Shown here: positions 21,462 through 36,400 of the stretch, piece after piece
Numbering within the stretch: position 1 is the stretch's first letter
Layout: each line of letters starts with the position of its first letter
NCBI GenBank assembly: GCA_032718475.1
Contig: JAUCBJ010008281.1
Span: forward strand, 1 to 64,000
Direction of reading: 5' to 3'
DNA: 64,000 nt
DNA from: Nemertoderma westbladi
Lineage: Eukaryota; Xenacoelomorpha; Nemertodermatida; Nemertodermatidae
Notes under the pieces: model-generated
Databases searched by the model: none
Told to the model about the DNA's origin: nothing
What the model saw: the letters and a program-made list of their open reading frames with translations, nothing else
Made by a program: the position numbers and the translations under genes

Positions 21462-24400
21462 GTAAGTTAATTAATCATATCATTATTTAAATCCAATAAA
21501 AAATGTGATAAGTCAAAACCCATTGCATTTGGGATTTATATGAATTAAAGGGTTATTTTTTTAACTTAACATTTATTTAGATGATGATGAATGTGATAGC
21601 GGTACACACAATTGCCACAATAATGCCATCTGTACAAATATTGCTGGTGGATTCAGTTGTGAATGTGATACAGGCTTTTCTGGAAATGGTGTATCTTGTG
21701 CTGGTGAGATAATCCCATATTGTTCTAAACCAAATAAGATTAATGAATAATAACATAACAATAACATAATTACTCAAGTTCAAATGTGAAATGAAGATTA
21801 AATTGCGAACCAAAGATAACAATAATTTAGAGGTTTCCATTTCCATATCAATTATTATTCATCCTTTTTTTTCAGATCATGATGAATGCAGTTTAGATAC
21901 GCACAACTGTCATGAACATGCCAACTGCTCAAATACCTATGGTTGGTTCATGTGCTTTTGCATGTCTGGATATGAGGGGGATGGAATAAATAACTGTTCA
22001 GGTAGTACTCTATATTTGTACATTTTCAGCGATATTTATAATAATTTAAAAAATTAACCTTTATATTCAAAACAATAATATTCTTTTTTAATTAAATTTA
22101 AATAAATATATTGTTTCATATGAATATAGTATAGAAAAAAAACAAATAAACATATTAAAGATAATAATATGTTAATTAACATTCAAATAACATAGAACAA
22201 CAAAAAAAATATTATATGAAATATAATTATAAAGTTTGTAATGTTTGTTTTTTGTTTACTTTTTTAATTAATAAAGTAAAAGTAAATAAAAGTAAATTTT
22301 CTTCGGCCGCTAGGCCAGGTATTACTTACAAAGTCTGACGACTTATTTCCTGTGCGGTCCCCCCAGAACTTTACTCCCCAGAGGAAACTCCAGTACTCAT
22401 TAAGCTACCACTTAAGGATGCAAGGCAGAGATGCGCCCTGGCTGGTCCCTTTAAAGCATTCGTGCCGAAACGAAAACTGCCCTGGCCCATGTGAGGATCG
22501 AACCCACGACCTACAGGAGATGTGAATTCAATGCAAACACTATACCTAGGTGGAACCTTAATAGTATTGTAAAAAGTTTATGAATATTTAATTCATTAGT
22601 CTGAATTCATGTTATTTGTATACAATATAATAGTATAAAATTATTAAAATGTGTTATAAGATATACATGCATAAAATGTGTTATAAAATATACATGCATA
22701 CATGACTTGTTATTTAAGTTTATAATATTCATTTTTTATTCACAATTGCAATACATTTATTTTTACATTCAATGTTGCAGATATTAATGAATGCATAACA
22801 AACATTAATAATTGCAACAATAATGCCATCTGTACAAATACTGATGGTGGATTCACATGTGATTGCAATTCAGGCTATTCTGGAGATGGTGTATCATGCA
22901 CTGGTAAGTTAATCACATAATAATTTATCACTAAATAATGTGCAAGTCAGTATCCATTGAGTTGGAAATATATATAAATTAATGAGTAAAAATTATATTT
23001 TCATTTAAATTAGATGATGATGAATGTGATGGTGGTACACACAATTGCCACAACAATGCAAACTGTACAAATGATGATGGTGGATTCACATGTGATTGCA
23101 ATTCAGGCTATTCTGGAGATGGTGTATCATGCACTGGTAAGTTAATCACATAATAATTTATATCCAATAAAAAATGTGCAAGTCAATATCCATTGAGTTT
23201 TAAATATATATAAATTAATGAGAAAAATTATATTTTCATTTAAATTAGATGATGATGAATGCGATAGCGGTACACACAATTGCCACAATAATGCCATCTG
23301 TACAAATGATGATGGTGGATTCACATGTGATTGCATTTTAGGCTATTCTGGAGATGGTGTATCATGCACTGGTAAGTTAATCACATAATAATTTATCAAT
23401 AAATTGTATGTAAGTCAATATCCATTGAGTTTGAAATACATATAAATTATTGAGAATAATTTATATTTTCATTAAATTAGATGATGATGAATGCGATAGC
23501 GGTACACACAATTGCCACAATAACGCCATCTGTACAAATGATGATGGTGGATTCACATGTGATTGCATTTTAGGCTATTCTGGAGATGGTGTATCATGCA
23601 TAGGTAAGTTAATCACATCATAATTTATATCAATAACAAATGTGCAAGTCAATGTCCATTGAGTTTGAAGTATATATAAATTAATGAGAAAAATTTTATT
23701 TTCATTTAAATTAGATGACGATGAATGCGATAGTGGTACAAACAATTGCCACAATAATGCCATCTGTACAAATGATGATGGTGGATTCACATGTGATTGC
23801 CTTTCAGGCTATTCTGGAGATGGTGTATCATGCACTGGTAAGTTAATCACATAATAATTTATATCAATAAAAAATGTGCAAGTCAATGTCCATTGAGTTT
23901 GAAATATATATAAATTAATGAGAAAAATTTATATTTTCATTTAAATTAGATGACGATGAATGCGATAGTGGTACAAACAATTGCCACAATAATGCCATCT
24001 GTACAAATGATGATGGTGGATTCACATGTGATTGCATTTCAGGCTATTCTGGAGATGGTGTATCATGCACTGGTAAGTTAATCACATAATAATTTATATC
24101 AATAAAAAATGTGCAAGTCAATGTCCATTGAGTTTGAAATATATATAAATTATTGAGAAAAATTTATATTTTCATTTAAATTAGATAATGATGAATGCGA
24201 TAGCGGTACACACAATTGCCACAATAATGCCATCTGTACAAATGATGATGGTGGATTCACATGTGATTGCATTTCAGGCTATTCTGGAGATGGTGTATCA
24301 TGCACTGGTAAGTTTATCACATAATAATTTATCAATAAAATATGTGCAAGTCAATATCCATTGAGTTTGAAATATATATAAATTATTGAAAAAAAATTTA

Positions 24401-27400
24401 TATTTTCATTTAAATTAGATGATGATGAATGCGATAGTGGTACACACAATTGCCACAATAATGCCATCTGTACAAATGATGATGGTGGATTCACATGTGA
24501 TTGCATTTCAGGCTATTCTGGAGATGGTGTATCATGCACTGGTAAGTTAATCACATAATAATTTACATCCAATAAAAAATGCGCAAGTCAATATCCATTG
24601 AGTTTGAAATATATATAAATTAATGAGAAAAATTTTATTTTCATTTAAATTAGATAATGATGAATGCGATAGCGGTACACACAATTGCCACAATAATGCC
24701 ATCTGTACAAATGATGATGGTGGATTCACATGTGATTGCATTTCAGGCTATTCTGGAGATGGTGTATCATGCACTGGTAAGTTAATCACATAATAATTTA
24801 CATCCAATAAAAAATGTGCAAGTCAATGTCCATTGAGTTTGAAATATATATAAATTAATGAGAAAAATTTTATTTTCATTTAAATTAGATAATGATGAAT
24901 GCGATAGCGGTACACACAATTGCCACAATAATGCCATCTGTACAAATGATGATGGTGGATTCACATGTGATTGCATTTCAGGCTATTCTGGAGATGGTGT
25001 ATCATGCACTGGTAAGTTAATCACATAATAATTTATCAATAAAATATGTGTAAGTCAATATCCATTGAGTTTGAAATATATATAAATTATTGAGAAAAAT
25101 TTATATTTTCATTTAAATTAGATAATGATGAATGCGATAGCGGTACACACAATTGCCACAGTAATGCCATCTGTACAAATGATGATGGTGGATTCACATG
25201 TGATTGCATTTCAGGCTATTCTGGAGATGGTGTATCATGCACTGGTAAGTTAATCACATAATAATTTATATAAAAAAAAATGTGCAAATCAATATCCATT
25301 GAGTTTAAATATATATAAATTAATGAGATAAAATTTATATTTTCATTTAAATTAGATGATGATGAATGCGATAGCGGTACACACAATTGCCACAATAATG
25401 CCATCTGTACAAATGATGATGGTGGATTCACATGTGATTGCATTTCAGGCTATTCTGGAGATGGTGTATCATGCACTGGTAAGTTAATCACATAATAATT
25501 TATCAATAAAATATGTGTAAGTCAATATCCATTGAGTTTGAAATATATATAAATTAATGAGATAAAATTTATATTTTCATTTAAATTAGATGATGATGAA
25601 TGCGATAGCGGTACACACAATTGCCACAATAATGCCATCTGTACAAATGATGATGGTGGATTCACATGTGATTGCATTTCAGGCTATTCTGGAGATGGTG
25701 TATCATGCACTGGTAAGTTAATCACATAATAATTTATCAATAAAATATGTGTAAGTCAATATCCATTGAGTTTGAAATATATATAAATTAATGAGATAAA
25801 ATTTATATTTTCATTTAAATTAGATGATGATGAATGCGATAGCGGTACACACAATTGCCACAATAATGCCATCTGTACAAATGATGATGGTGGATTCACA
25901 TGTGATTGCATTTCAGGCTATTCTGGAGATGGTGTATCATGCACTGGTAAGTTAATCACATAATAATTTATATCAATAAAAAATGTGCAAGTCAATATCC
26001 ATTGAGTTTGAAATATATATAAATTAATGATGAAAAATTTATATTTTCATTTAAATTAGATGATGATGAATGCGATAGCGGTACACACAACTGCCACAAT
26101 AATGCCAACTGTACAAATAATGAGGGTGGATTCACATGTGATTGCATTATAGGCTATTCTGGAGATGGTGTATCATGCACTGGTAAGTTAATTAATCATA
26201 TCATTATTTAAATCCAATAAAAAATGTGATAAGTCAAAACCCATTGCATTTGGGATTTATATGAATTAAAGGGTTATTTTTTTAACTTAACATTTATTTA
26301 GATGATGATGAATGTGATAGCGGTACACACAATTGCCACAATAATGCCATCTGTACAAATATTGCTGGTGGATTCAGTTGTGAATGTGATACAGGCTTTT
26401 CTGGAAATGGTGTATCTTGTGCTGGTGAGATAATCCCATATTGTTCTAAACCAAATAAGATTAATGAATAATAACATAACAATAACATAATTACTCAAGT
26501 TCAAATGTGAAATGAAGATTAAATTGCGAACCAAAGATAACAATAATTTAGAGGTTTCCATTTCCATATCAATTATTATTCATCCTTTTTTTTCAGATCA
26601 TAATGAATGCAGTTTAGATACGCACAACTGTCATGAACATGCCAACTGCTCAAATACCTATGGTTGGTTCATGTGCTTTTGCATGTCTGGATATGAGGGG
26701 GATGGAATAAATAACTGTTCAGGTAGTACTCTATATCAGTACATTTTCAGCGATATTTATAATAATTTAAAAAATTAACCTTTATATTCAAAACAATAAT
26801 ATTTTTTTTTAATTAAATTTAAATAAATATATTGTTTCATATGAATATAGTATAGAAAAAAAACAAATAAACGTATTAAAGATAATAATATGTTAATTAA
26901 CATTCAAATAACATAGAACAACAAAAAAAAATATTATATGAAATATAATTATAAAGTTTGTAATGTTTGTTTTTTGTTTACTTTTTTAATTAATAAAGTA
27001 AAAGTAAATAAAAGTAAATTTTCTTCGGCCGCTAGGCCAGGTATTACGTACAAAGTCTGACGACTTATTTCCTGTGCGGTCCCCCCAGAACTTTACTCCC
27101 CAGAGGAAACTCCAGTACTCATTAAGCTACCACTTAAGGATGCAAGGCAGAGATGCGCCCTGGCTGGTCCCTTTAAAGCATTCGTGCCGAAACGAAAACT
27201 GCCCTGGCCCATGTGAGGATCGAACCCACGACCTACAGGAGATGTGAATTCAATGCAAACACTATACCTAGGTGGAACCTTAATAGTATTGTAAAAAGTT
27301 TATGAATATTCAATTCATTAGTCTGAATTCATGTTATTTGTATACAATATAATAGTATAAAATTATTAAAATGTGTTATAAGATATACATGCATAAAATG

Positions 27401-30400
27401 TGTTATAAGATATACATGCATAAAATGTGTTATAAAATATACATGCATACATGACTTGTTATTTAAGTTTATAATATTCATTTTTTATTCACAATTGCAA
27501 TACATTTATTTTTACATTCAATGTTGCAGATATTAATGAATGCATAACAAACATTAATAATTGCAACAATAATGCCATCTGTACAAATACTGATGGTGGA
27601 TTCACATGTGATTGCAATTCAGGCTATTCTGGAGATGGTGAATCATGCACTGGTAAGTTAATCACATAATAATTTATCACTAAATAATGTGCAAGTCAGT
27701 ATCCATTGAGTTGGAAATATATATAAATTAATGAGTAAAAATTATATTTTCATTTAAATTAGATGATGATGAATGTGATGGCGGTACAAACAATTGCCAC
27801 AATAATGCCAACTGTACAAATGATGATGGTGGATTCACATGTGATTGCAATTCAGGCTATTCTGGAGATGGTGTATCATGCACTGGTAAGTTAATCACAT
27901 AATAATTTATATCAATAAAAAATGTGCAAGTCAATGTCCATTGAGTTTGAAATATATATAAATTAATGAGAAAAATTTTATTTTCATTTAAATTAGATGA
28001 CGATGAATGCGATAGTGGTACAAACAATTGCCACAATAATGCCATCTGTACAAATGATGATGGTGGATTCACATGTGATTGCATTTCAGGCTATTCTGGA
28101 GATGGTGTATCATGCACTGGTAAGTTAATCACATAATAATTTATATCAATAAAAAATGTGCAAGTCAATGTCCATTGAGTTTGAAATATATATAAATTAA
28201 TGAGAAAAATTTATATTTTCATTTAAATTAGATGACGATGAATGCGATAGTGGTACAAACAATTGCCACAATAATGCCATCTGTACAAATGATGATGGTG
28301 GATTCACATGTGATTGCATTTCAGGCCATTCTGGAGATGGTGTATCATGCACTGGTAAGTTAATCACATAATAATTTATCAATAAAATATGTGTAAGTCA
28401 ATATCCATTGAGTTTGAAATATATATAAATTATTGAGAAAAATTTATATTTTCATTTAATTTAGACGATGATGAATGCGATAGTGGTACACACAATTGCC
28501 ACAATAATGCCATCTGTACAAATGATGATGGTGGATTCACATGTGATTGCATTTTAGGCTATTCTGGAGATGGTGTATCATGCACTGGTAAGTTAATCAC
28601 ATAATAATTTATATCAATAAAAAATGTGCAAGTCAATGTCCATTGAGTTTGAAATATATATAAATTAATGAGAAAAATTTATATTTTCATTTAAATTAGA
28701 TGATGATGAATGCGATAGCGGTACACACAATTGCCACAATAATGCCATCTGTACAAATGATGATGGTGGATTCACATGTGATTGCATTTCAGGCTATTCT
28801 GGAGATGGTGAATCATGCACTGGTAAGTTATTCACATAATAATTTATATCCAATAAAAAATGTGCAAGTCAATATCCATTGAGTTTGAAATATATATAAA
28901 TTAATGAGAAAAATTTATATTTTCATTTAAATTAGATGATGATGAATGCGATAGCGGTACACACAATTGCCACAATAATGCCATCTGTACGAATGATGAT
29001 GGTGGATTCACATGTGATTGCATTTTAGGCTATTCTGGAGATGGTGTATCATGCACTGGTAAGTTAATCACATCATAATTTATATCAATAAAAAATGTGC
29101 AAGTCAATGTCCATTGAGTTTGAAGTATATATAAATTAATGAGAAAAATTATATTTTCATTTAAATTAGATGACGATGAATGCGATAGCGGTACACACAA
29201 TTGCCACAATAATGCCATCTGTACAAATGATGATGGTGGATTCACATGTGATTGCATTTTAGGCTATTCTGGAGATGGTGTATCATGCACTGGTAAGTTA
29301 ATCACATAATAATTTATCAATAAATTATGTGTAAGTCAATATCCATTGAGTTTGAAATATATATAAATTATTGAGAATAATTTATATTTTCGTTAAATTA
29401 GATGATGATGAATGCGATAGTGATACACACAATTGCCACAATAATGCCATCTGTACAAATGATGATGGTGGATTTACATGTGATTGCATTTTAGGCTATT
29501 CTGGAGATGGTGTATCATGCACTGGTAAGTTAATCACATCATAATTTATATCAATAAAAAATGTGCAAGTCAATGTCCATTGAGTTTGAAATATATATAA
29601 CTTAATGAGAAAAATTTATATTTTCATTTAAATTAGATGATGATGAATGTGATAGCGGTACACACAATTGCCACAATAATGCCATTTGTACAAATGATGA
29701 TGGTGGATTCACATGTGATTGCATTTCAGGCTATTCTGGAGATGGTGTATCATGCTCTGGTAAGTTAATCACATAATAATATATCAATAAAAAATGTGCA
29801 AGTCAATATCCATTGAGTTTGAAATATATATAAATTAATGAGAAAAATTATATTTTCATTTAAATTAGATGATGATGAATGCGATAGCGATACACACAAT
29901 TGCCACAATAATGCCAACTGTACAAATGATGATGGTGGATTCACATGTGATTGCATTCCAGGCTATTCTGGAGATGGTGTATCATGCACTGGTAAGTTAA
30001 TCACATAATAATTTATCAATAAATTATGTGTAAGTCAATATCCATTGAGTTTGAAATATATATCTATTATTGAGAATAATTTATATTTATTTTTCTTTTA
30101 AATTAGATGAAGATGAATGCGATAGTGGTACACACAATTGCCGCAATAATGCCATCTGTACAAATGATGATGGTGGATTCACATGTGATTGCATTTTAGG
30201 CTATTCTGGAGATGGTGTATCATGCACTGGTAAGTTAATCACAATATCATAATTTATATCAATAAAAAATGTGCAAGTCAATGTCCATTGAGTTTGAAGT
30301 ACATATAAATTAATGAGAAAAATTATATTTTCATTTAAATTAGATGATGATGAATGCGATAGCGGTACACACAATTGCCACAATAATGCCATCTGTACAA

Positions 30401-33400
30401 ATGATGATGGTGGATTCACATGTGATTGCATTTTAGGCTATTCTGGAGATGGTGTATCATGCTCTGGTAAGTTAATCACATAATAATATATCAATAAAAA
30501 ATGTGCAAGTCAATATCCATTGAGTTTGAAATATATATAAATTAATGAGAAAAATTATATTTTCATTTAAATTAGATGATGATGAATGCGATAGCGATAC
30601 ACACAATTGCCACAATAATGCCATCTGTACAAATGATGATGGTGGATTCACATGTGATTGCATTCCAGGCTATTCTGGAGATGGTGTATCATGCACTGGT
30701 AAGTTAATCACATAATAATTTATCAATAAATTATGTGTAAGTCAATATCCATTGAGTTTGAAATATATATCTATTATTGAGAATAATTTATATTTATTTT
30801 TCTTTTAAATTAGATGATGATGAATGCGATAGCGGTACACACAATTGCCACAATAATGCCATCTGTACAAATGATGATGGTGGATTCTCATGTGATTGCA
30901 TTTCAGGCTATTCTGGAGATGGTGTATCATGCACTGGTAAGTTAATCACATAATAATTTATCAATAAATTATGTGTAAGTCAATATCCATTGAGTTTGAA
31001 ATATATATCTATTATTGAGAATAATTTATATTTATTTTTCTTTTAAATTAGATGATGATGAATGCGATAGCGGTACACACAATTGCCACAATAATGCCAT
31101 CTGTACAAATGATGATGGTGGATTCTCATGTGATTGCATTTCAGGCTATTCTGGAGATGGTGTATCATGCACTGGTAAGTTAATCACATAATAATTTATC
31201 AATAAATTATGTGTAAGTCAATATCCATTGAGTTTGAAATATATATAAATTATTGAGAATAATTTATATTTTCGTTAAATTAGATGATGATGAATGCGAT
31301 AGTGGTACACACAACTGCCACAATAATGCCATCTGTACAAATGATGATGGTGGATTCTCATGTGATTGCATTTCAGGCTATTCTGGAGATGGTGTATCAT
31401 GCACTGGTAAGTTAATCACATAATAATTTATCAATAAATTATGTGTAAGTCAATATCCATTGAGTTTGAAATATATATAAATTAATGAGTAAAATGTATA
31501 TTTTCATTTAAATTAGATGATGATGAATGCGATAGTGGTACAAACAATTGCCACAATAATGCCATCTGTACAAATGATGATGGTGGATTCTCATGTGATT
31601 GCATTTCAGGCTATTCTGGAGATGGTGTATCATGCACTGGTAAGTTAATCACATAATAATTTACATCCAATAAAAAATTTGCAAGTCAATATCCATTGAG
31701 TTTGAAATATATATAAATTAATGAGAAAAAATTTATATTTTCATTTAAATTAGATGATGATGAATGCGATAGCGGTACACACAATTGCCACAATAATGCC
31801 ATCTGTACAAATGATGATGGTGGATTCACATGTGATTGCATTTTAGGCTATTCTGGAGATGGTGTATCATGCTCTGGTAAGTTAATCACATAATAATATA
31901 TCAATAAAAAATGTGCAAGTCAATATCCATTGAGTTTGAAATATATATAAATTAATGAGAAAAATTATATTTTCATTTAAATTAGATGATGATGAATGCG
32001 ATAGCGATACACACAATTGCCACAATAATGCCATCTGTACAAATGATGATGGTGGATTCACATGTGATTGCATTCCAGGCTATTCTGGAGATGGTGTATC
32101 ATGCACTGGTAAGTTAATCACATAATAATTTATCAATAAATTATGTGTAAGTCAATATCCATTGAGTTTGAAATATATATCTATTATTGAGAATAATTTA
32201 TATTTATTTTTCTTTTAAATTAGATGATGATGAATGCGATAGCGGTACACACAATTGCCACAATAATGCCATCTGTACAAATGATGATGGTGGATTCTCA
32301 TGTGATTGCATTTCAGGCTATTCTGGAGATGGTGTATCATGCACTGGTAAGTTAATCACAATATCATAATTTATATCAATAAAAAATGTGCAAGTCAATG
32401 TCCATTGAGTTTGAAGTACATATAAATTAATGAGAAAAATTATATTTTCATTTAAATTAGATGATGATGAATGCGATAGCGGTACACACAATTGCCACAA
32501 TAATGCCATCTGTACAAATGATGATGGTGGATTCACATGTGATTGCATTTTAGGCTATTCTGGAGATGGTGTATCATGCTCTGGTAAGTTAATCACATAA
32601 TAATATATCAATAAAAAATGTGCAAGTCAATATCCATTGAGTTTGAAATATATATAAATTAATGAGAAAAATTATATTTTCATTTAAATTAGATGATGAT
32701 GAATGCGATAGCGATACACACAATTGCCACAATAATGCCATCTGTACAAATGATGATGGTGGATTCACATGTGATTGCATTCCAGGCTATTCTGGAGATG
32801 GTGTATCATGCACTGGTAAGTTAATCACATAATAATTTATCAATAAATTATGTGTAAGTCAATATCCATTGAGTTTGAAATATATATCTATTATTGAGAA
32901 TAATTTATATTTATTTTTCTTTTAAATTAGATGATGATGAATGCGATAGCGGTACACACAATTGCCACAATAATGCCATCTGTACAAATGATGATGGTGG
33001 ATTCTCATGTGATTGCATTTCAGGCTATTCTGGAGATGGTGTATCATGCACTGGTAAGTTAATCACATAATAATTTATCAATAAATTATGTGTAAGTCAA
33101 TATCCATTGAGTTTGAAATATATATCTATTATTGAGAATAATTTATATTTATTTTTCTTTTAAATTAGATGATGATGAATGCGATAGCGGTACACACAAT
33201 TGCCACAATAATGCCATCTGTACAAATGATGATGGTGGATTCTCATGTGATTGCATTTCAGGCTATTCTGGAGATGGTGTATCATGCACTGGTAAGTTAA
33301 TCACATAATAATTTATCAATAAATTATGTGTAAGTCAATATCCATTGAGTTTGAAATATATATAAATTATTGAGAATAATTTATATTTTCGTTAAATTAG

Positions 33401-36400
33401 ATGATGATGAATGCGATAGTGGTACACACAACTGCCACAATAATGCCATCTGTACAAATGATGATGGTGGATTCTCATGTGATTGCATTTCAGGCTATTC
33501 TGGAGATGGTGTATCATGCACTGGTAAGTTAATCACATAATAATTTATCAATAAATTATGTGTAAGTCAATATCCATTGAGTTTGAAATATATATAAATT
33601 AATGAGTAAAATGTATATTTTCATTTAAATTAGATGATGATGAATGCGATAGTGGTACAAACAATTGCCACAATAATGCCATCTGTACAAATGATGATGG
33701 TGGATTCTCATGTGATTGCATTTCAGGCTATTCTGGAGATGGTGTATCATGCACTGGTAAGTTAATCACATAATAATTTACATCCAATAAAAAATTTGCA
33801 AGTCAATATCCATTGAGTTTGAAATATATATAAATTAATGAGAAAAAATTTATATTTTCATTTAAATTAGATGATGATGAATGCGATAGCGGTACACACA
33901 ATTGCCACAATAATGCCATCTGTACAAATGATGATGGTGGATTCTCATGTGATTGCATTTCAGGCTATTCTGGAGATGGTGTATCATGCACTGGTAAGTT
34001 AATCACATAATAATTTACATCCAATAAAAAATGTGCAAGTCAATATCCATTGAGTTTGAAATATATATAAATTATTGAGAATAATTTATATTTTCGTTAA
34101 ATTAGATGATGATGAATGCGATAGCGGTACACACAATTGCCACAATAATGCCATCTGTACAAATGATGATGGTGGATTCTCATGTGATTGCATTTCAGGC
34201 TATTCTGGAGATGGTGTATCATGCACTGGTAAGTTAATCACATAATAATTTATCAATAAATTATGTGTAAGTCAATATCCATTGAGTTTGAAATATATAT
34301 AAATTATTGAGAATAATTTATATTTTCGTTAAATTAGATGATGATGAATGCGATAGTGGTACACACAATTGCCACAGTAATGCCATCTGTACAAATGATG
34401 ATGGTGGATTCTCATGTGATTGCATTTCAGGCTATTCTGGAGATGGTGTATCATGCACTGGTAAGTTAATCACATAATAATTTATCAATAAATTATGTGT
34501 AAGTCAATATCCATTGAGTTTGAAATATATATAAATTAATGAGTAAAATGTATATTTTCATTTAAATTAGATGATGATGAATGCGATAGTGGTACAAACA
34601 ATTGCCACAATAATGCCATCTGTACAAATGATGATGGTGGATTCTCATGTGATTGCATTTCAGGCTATTCTGGAGATGGTGTATCATGCACTGGTAAGTT
34701 AATCACATAATAATTTACATCCAATAAAAAATGTGCAAGTCAATATCCATTGAGTTTGAAATATATATAAATTAATGAGAAAAAATTTATATTTTCATTT
34801 AAATTAGATGATGATGAATGCGATAGTGGTACACACAATTGCCACAGTAATGCCATCTGTACAAATAATGATGGTGGATTCACATGTGATTGCAATTCAG
34901 GCTATTCTGGAGATGGTGTATCATGCACTGGTAAGTTAATCACATATTAATTTATCAATAAATTATGTGTAAGTCAATATCCATTGAGTTTGAAATATAT
35001 ATAAATTAATGATGAAAAATTTATATTTTCATTTAAATTAGATGATGATGAATGCGATAGCGGTACACACAACTGCCACAATAATGCCAACTGTACAAAT
35101 AATGAGGGTGGATTCACATGTGATTGCATTACAGGCTATTCTGGAGATGGTGTATCATGCACTGGTAAGTTAATCACATAATAATTTATCAATAAATTGT
35201 ATGTAAGTCAATATCCATTGAGTTTGAAATATATATAAATTAATGAGAAAAATTATATTTTCATTTAAATTAGATGATGATGAATGCGATAGTGGTACAC
35301 ACAACTGCCACAATAATGCCATCTGTACAAATGATGATGGTGGATTCTCATGTGATTGCATTTCAGGCTATTCTGGAGATGGTGTATCATGCACTGGTAA
35401 GTTAATCACATAATAATTTATCAATAAATTATGTGTAAGTCAATATCCATTGAGTTTGAAATATATATAAATTAATGAGTAAAATGTATATTTTCATTTA
35501 AATTAGATGATGATGAATGCGATAGTGGTACAAACAATTGCCACAATAATGCCATCTGTACAAATGATGATGGTGGATTCTCATGTGATTGCATTTCAGG
35601 CTATTCTGGAGATGGTGTATCATGCACTGGTAAGTTAATCACATAATAATTTACATCCAATAAAAAATTTGCAAGTCAATATCCATTGAGTTTGAAATAT
35701 ATATAAATTAATGAGAAAAAATTTATATTTTCATTTAAATTAGATGATGATGAATGCGATAGCGGTACACACAATTGCCACAATAATGCCATCTGTACAA
35801 ATGATGATGGTGGATTCTCATGTGATTGCATTTCAGGCTATTCTGGAGATGGTGTATCATGCACTGGTAAGTTAATCACATAATAATTTACATCCAATAA
35901 AAAATGTGCAAGTCAATATCCATTGAGTTTGAAATATATATAAATTATTGAGAATAATTTATATTTTCGTTAAATTAGATGATGATGAATGCGATAGCGG
36001 TACACACAATTGCCACAATAATGCCATCTGTACAAATGATGATGGTGGATTCTCATGTGATTGCATTTCAGGCTATTCTGGAGATGGTGTATCATGCACT
36101 GGTAAGTTAATCACATAATAATTTATCAATAAATTATGTGTAAGTCAATATCCATTGAGTTTGAAATATATATAAATTATTGAGAATAATTTATATTTTC
36201 GTTAAATTAGATGATGATGAATGCGATAGTGGTACACACAATTGCCACAGTAATGCCATCTGTACAAATGATGATGGTGGATTCTCATGTGATTGCATTT
36301 CAGGCTATTCTGGAGATGGTGTATCATGCACTGGTAAGTTAATCACATAATAATTTATCAATAAATTATGTGTAAGTCAATATCCATTGAGTTTGAAATA

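Noticed and set aside
22490-22556. A tRNA gene in the cassette intron
   Set aside because: A and B box-like sequences are present on the minus strand, but a full cloverleaf is not evident and a SINE body and tail follow. It is SINE-derived.
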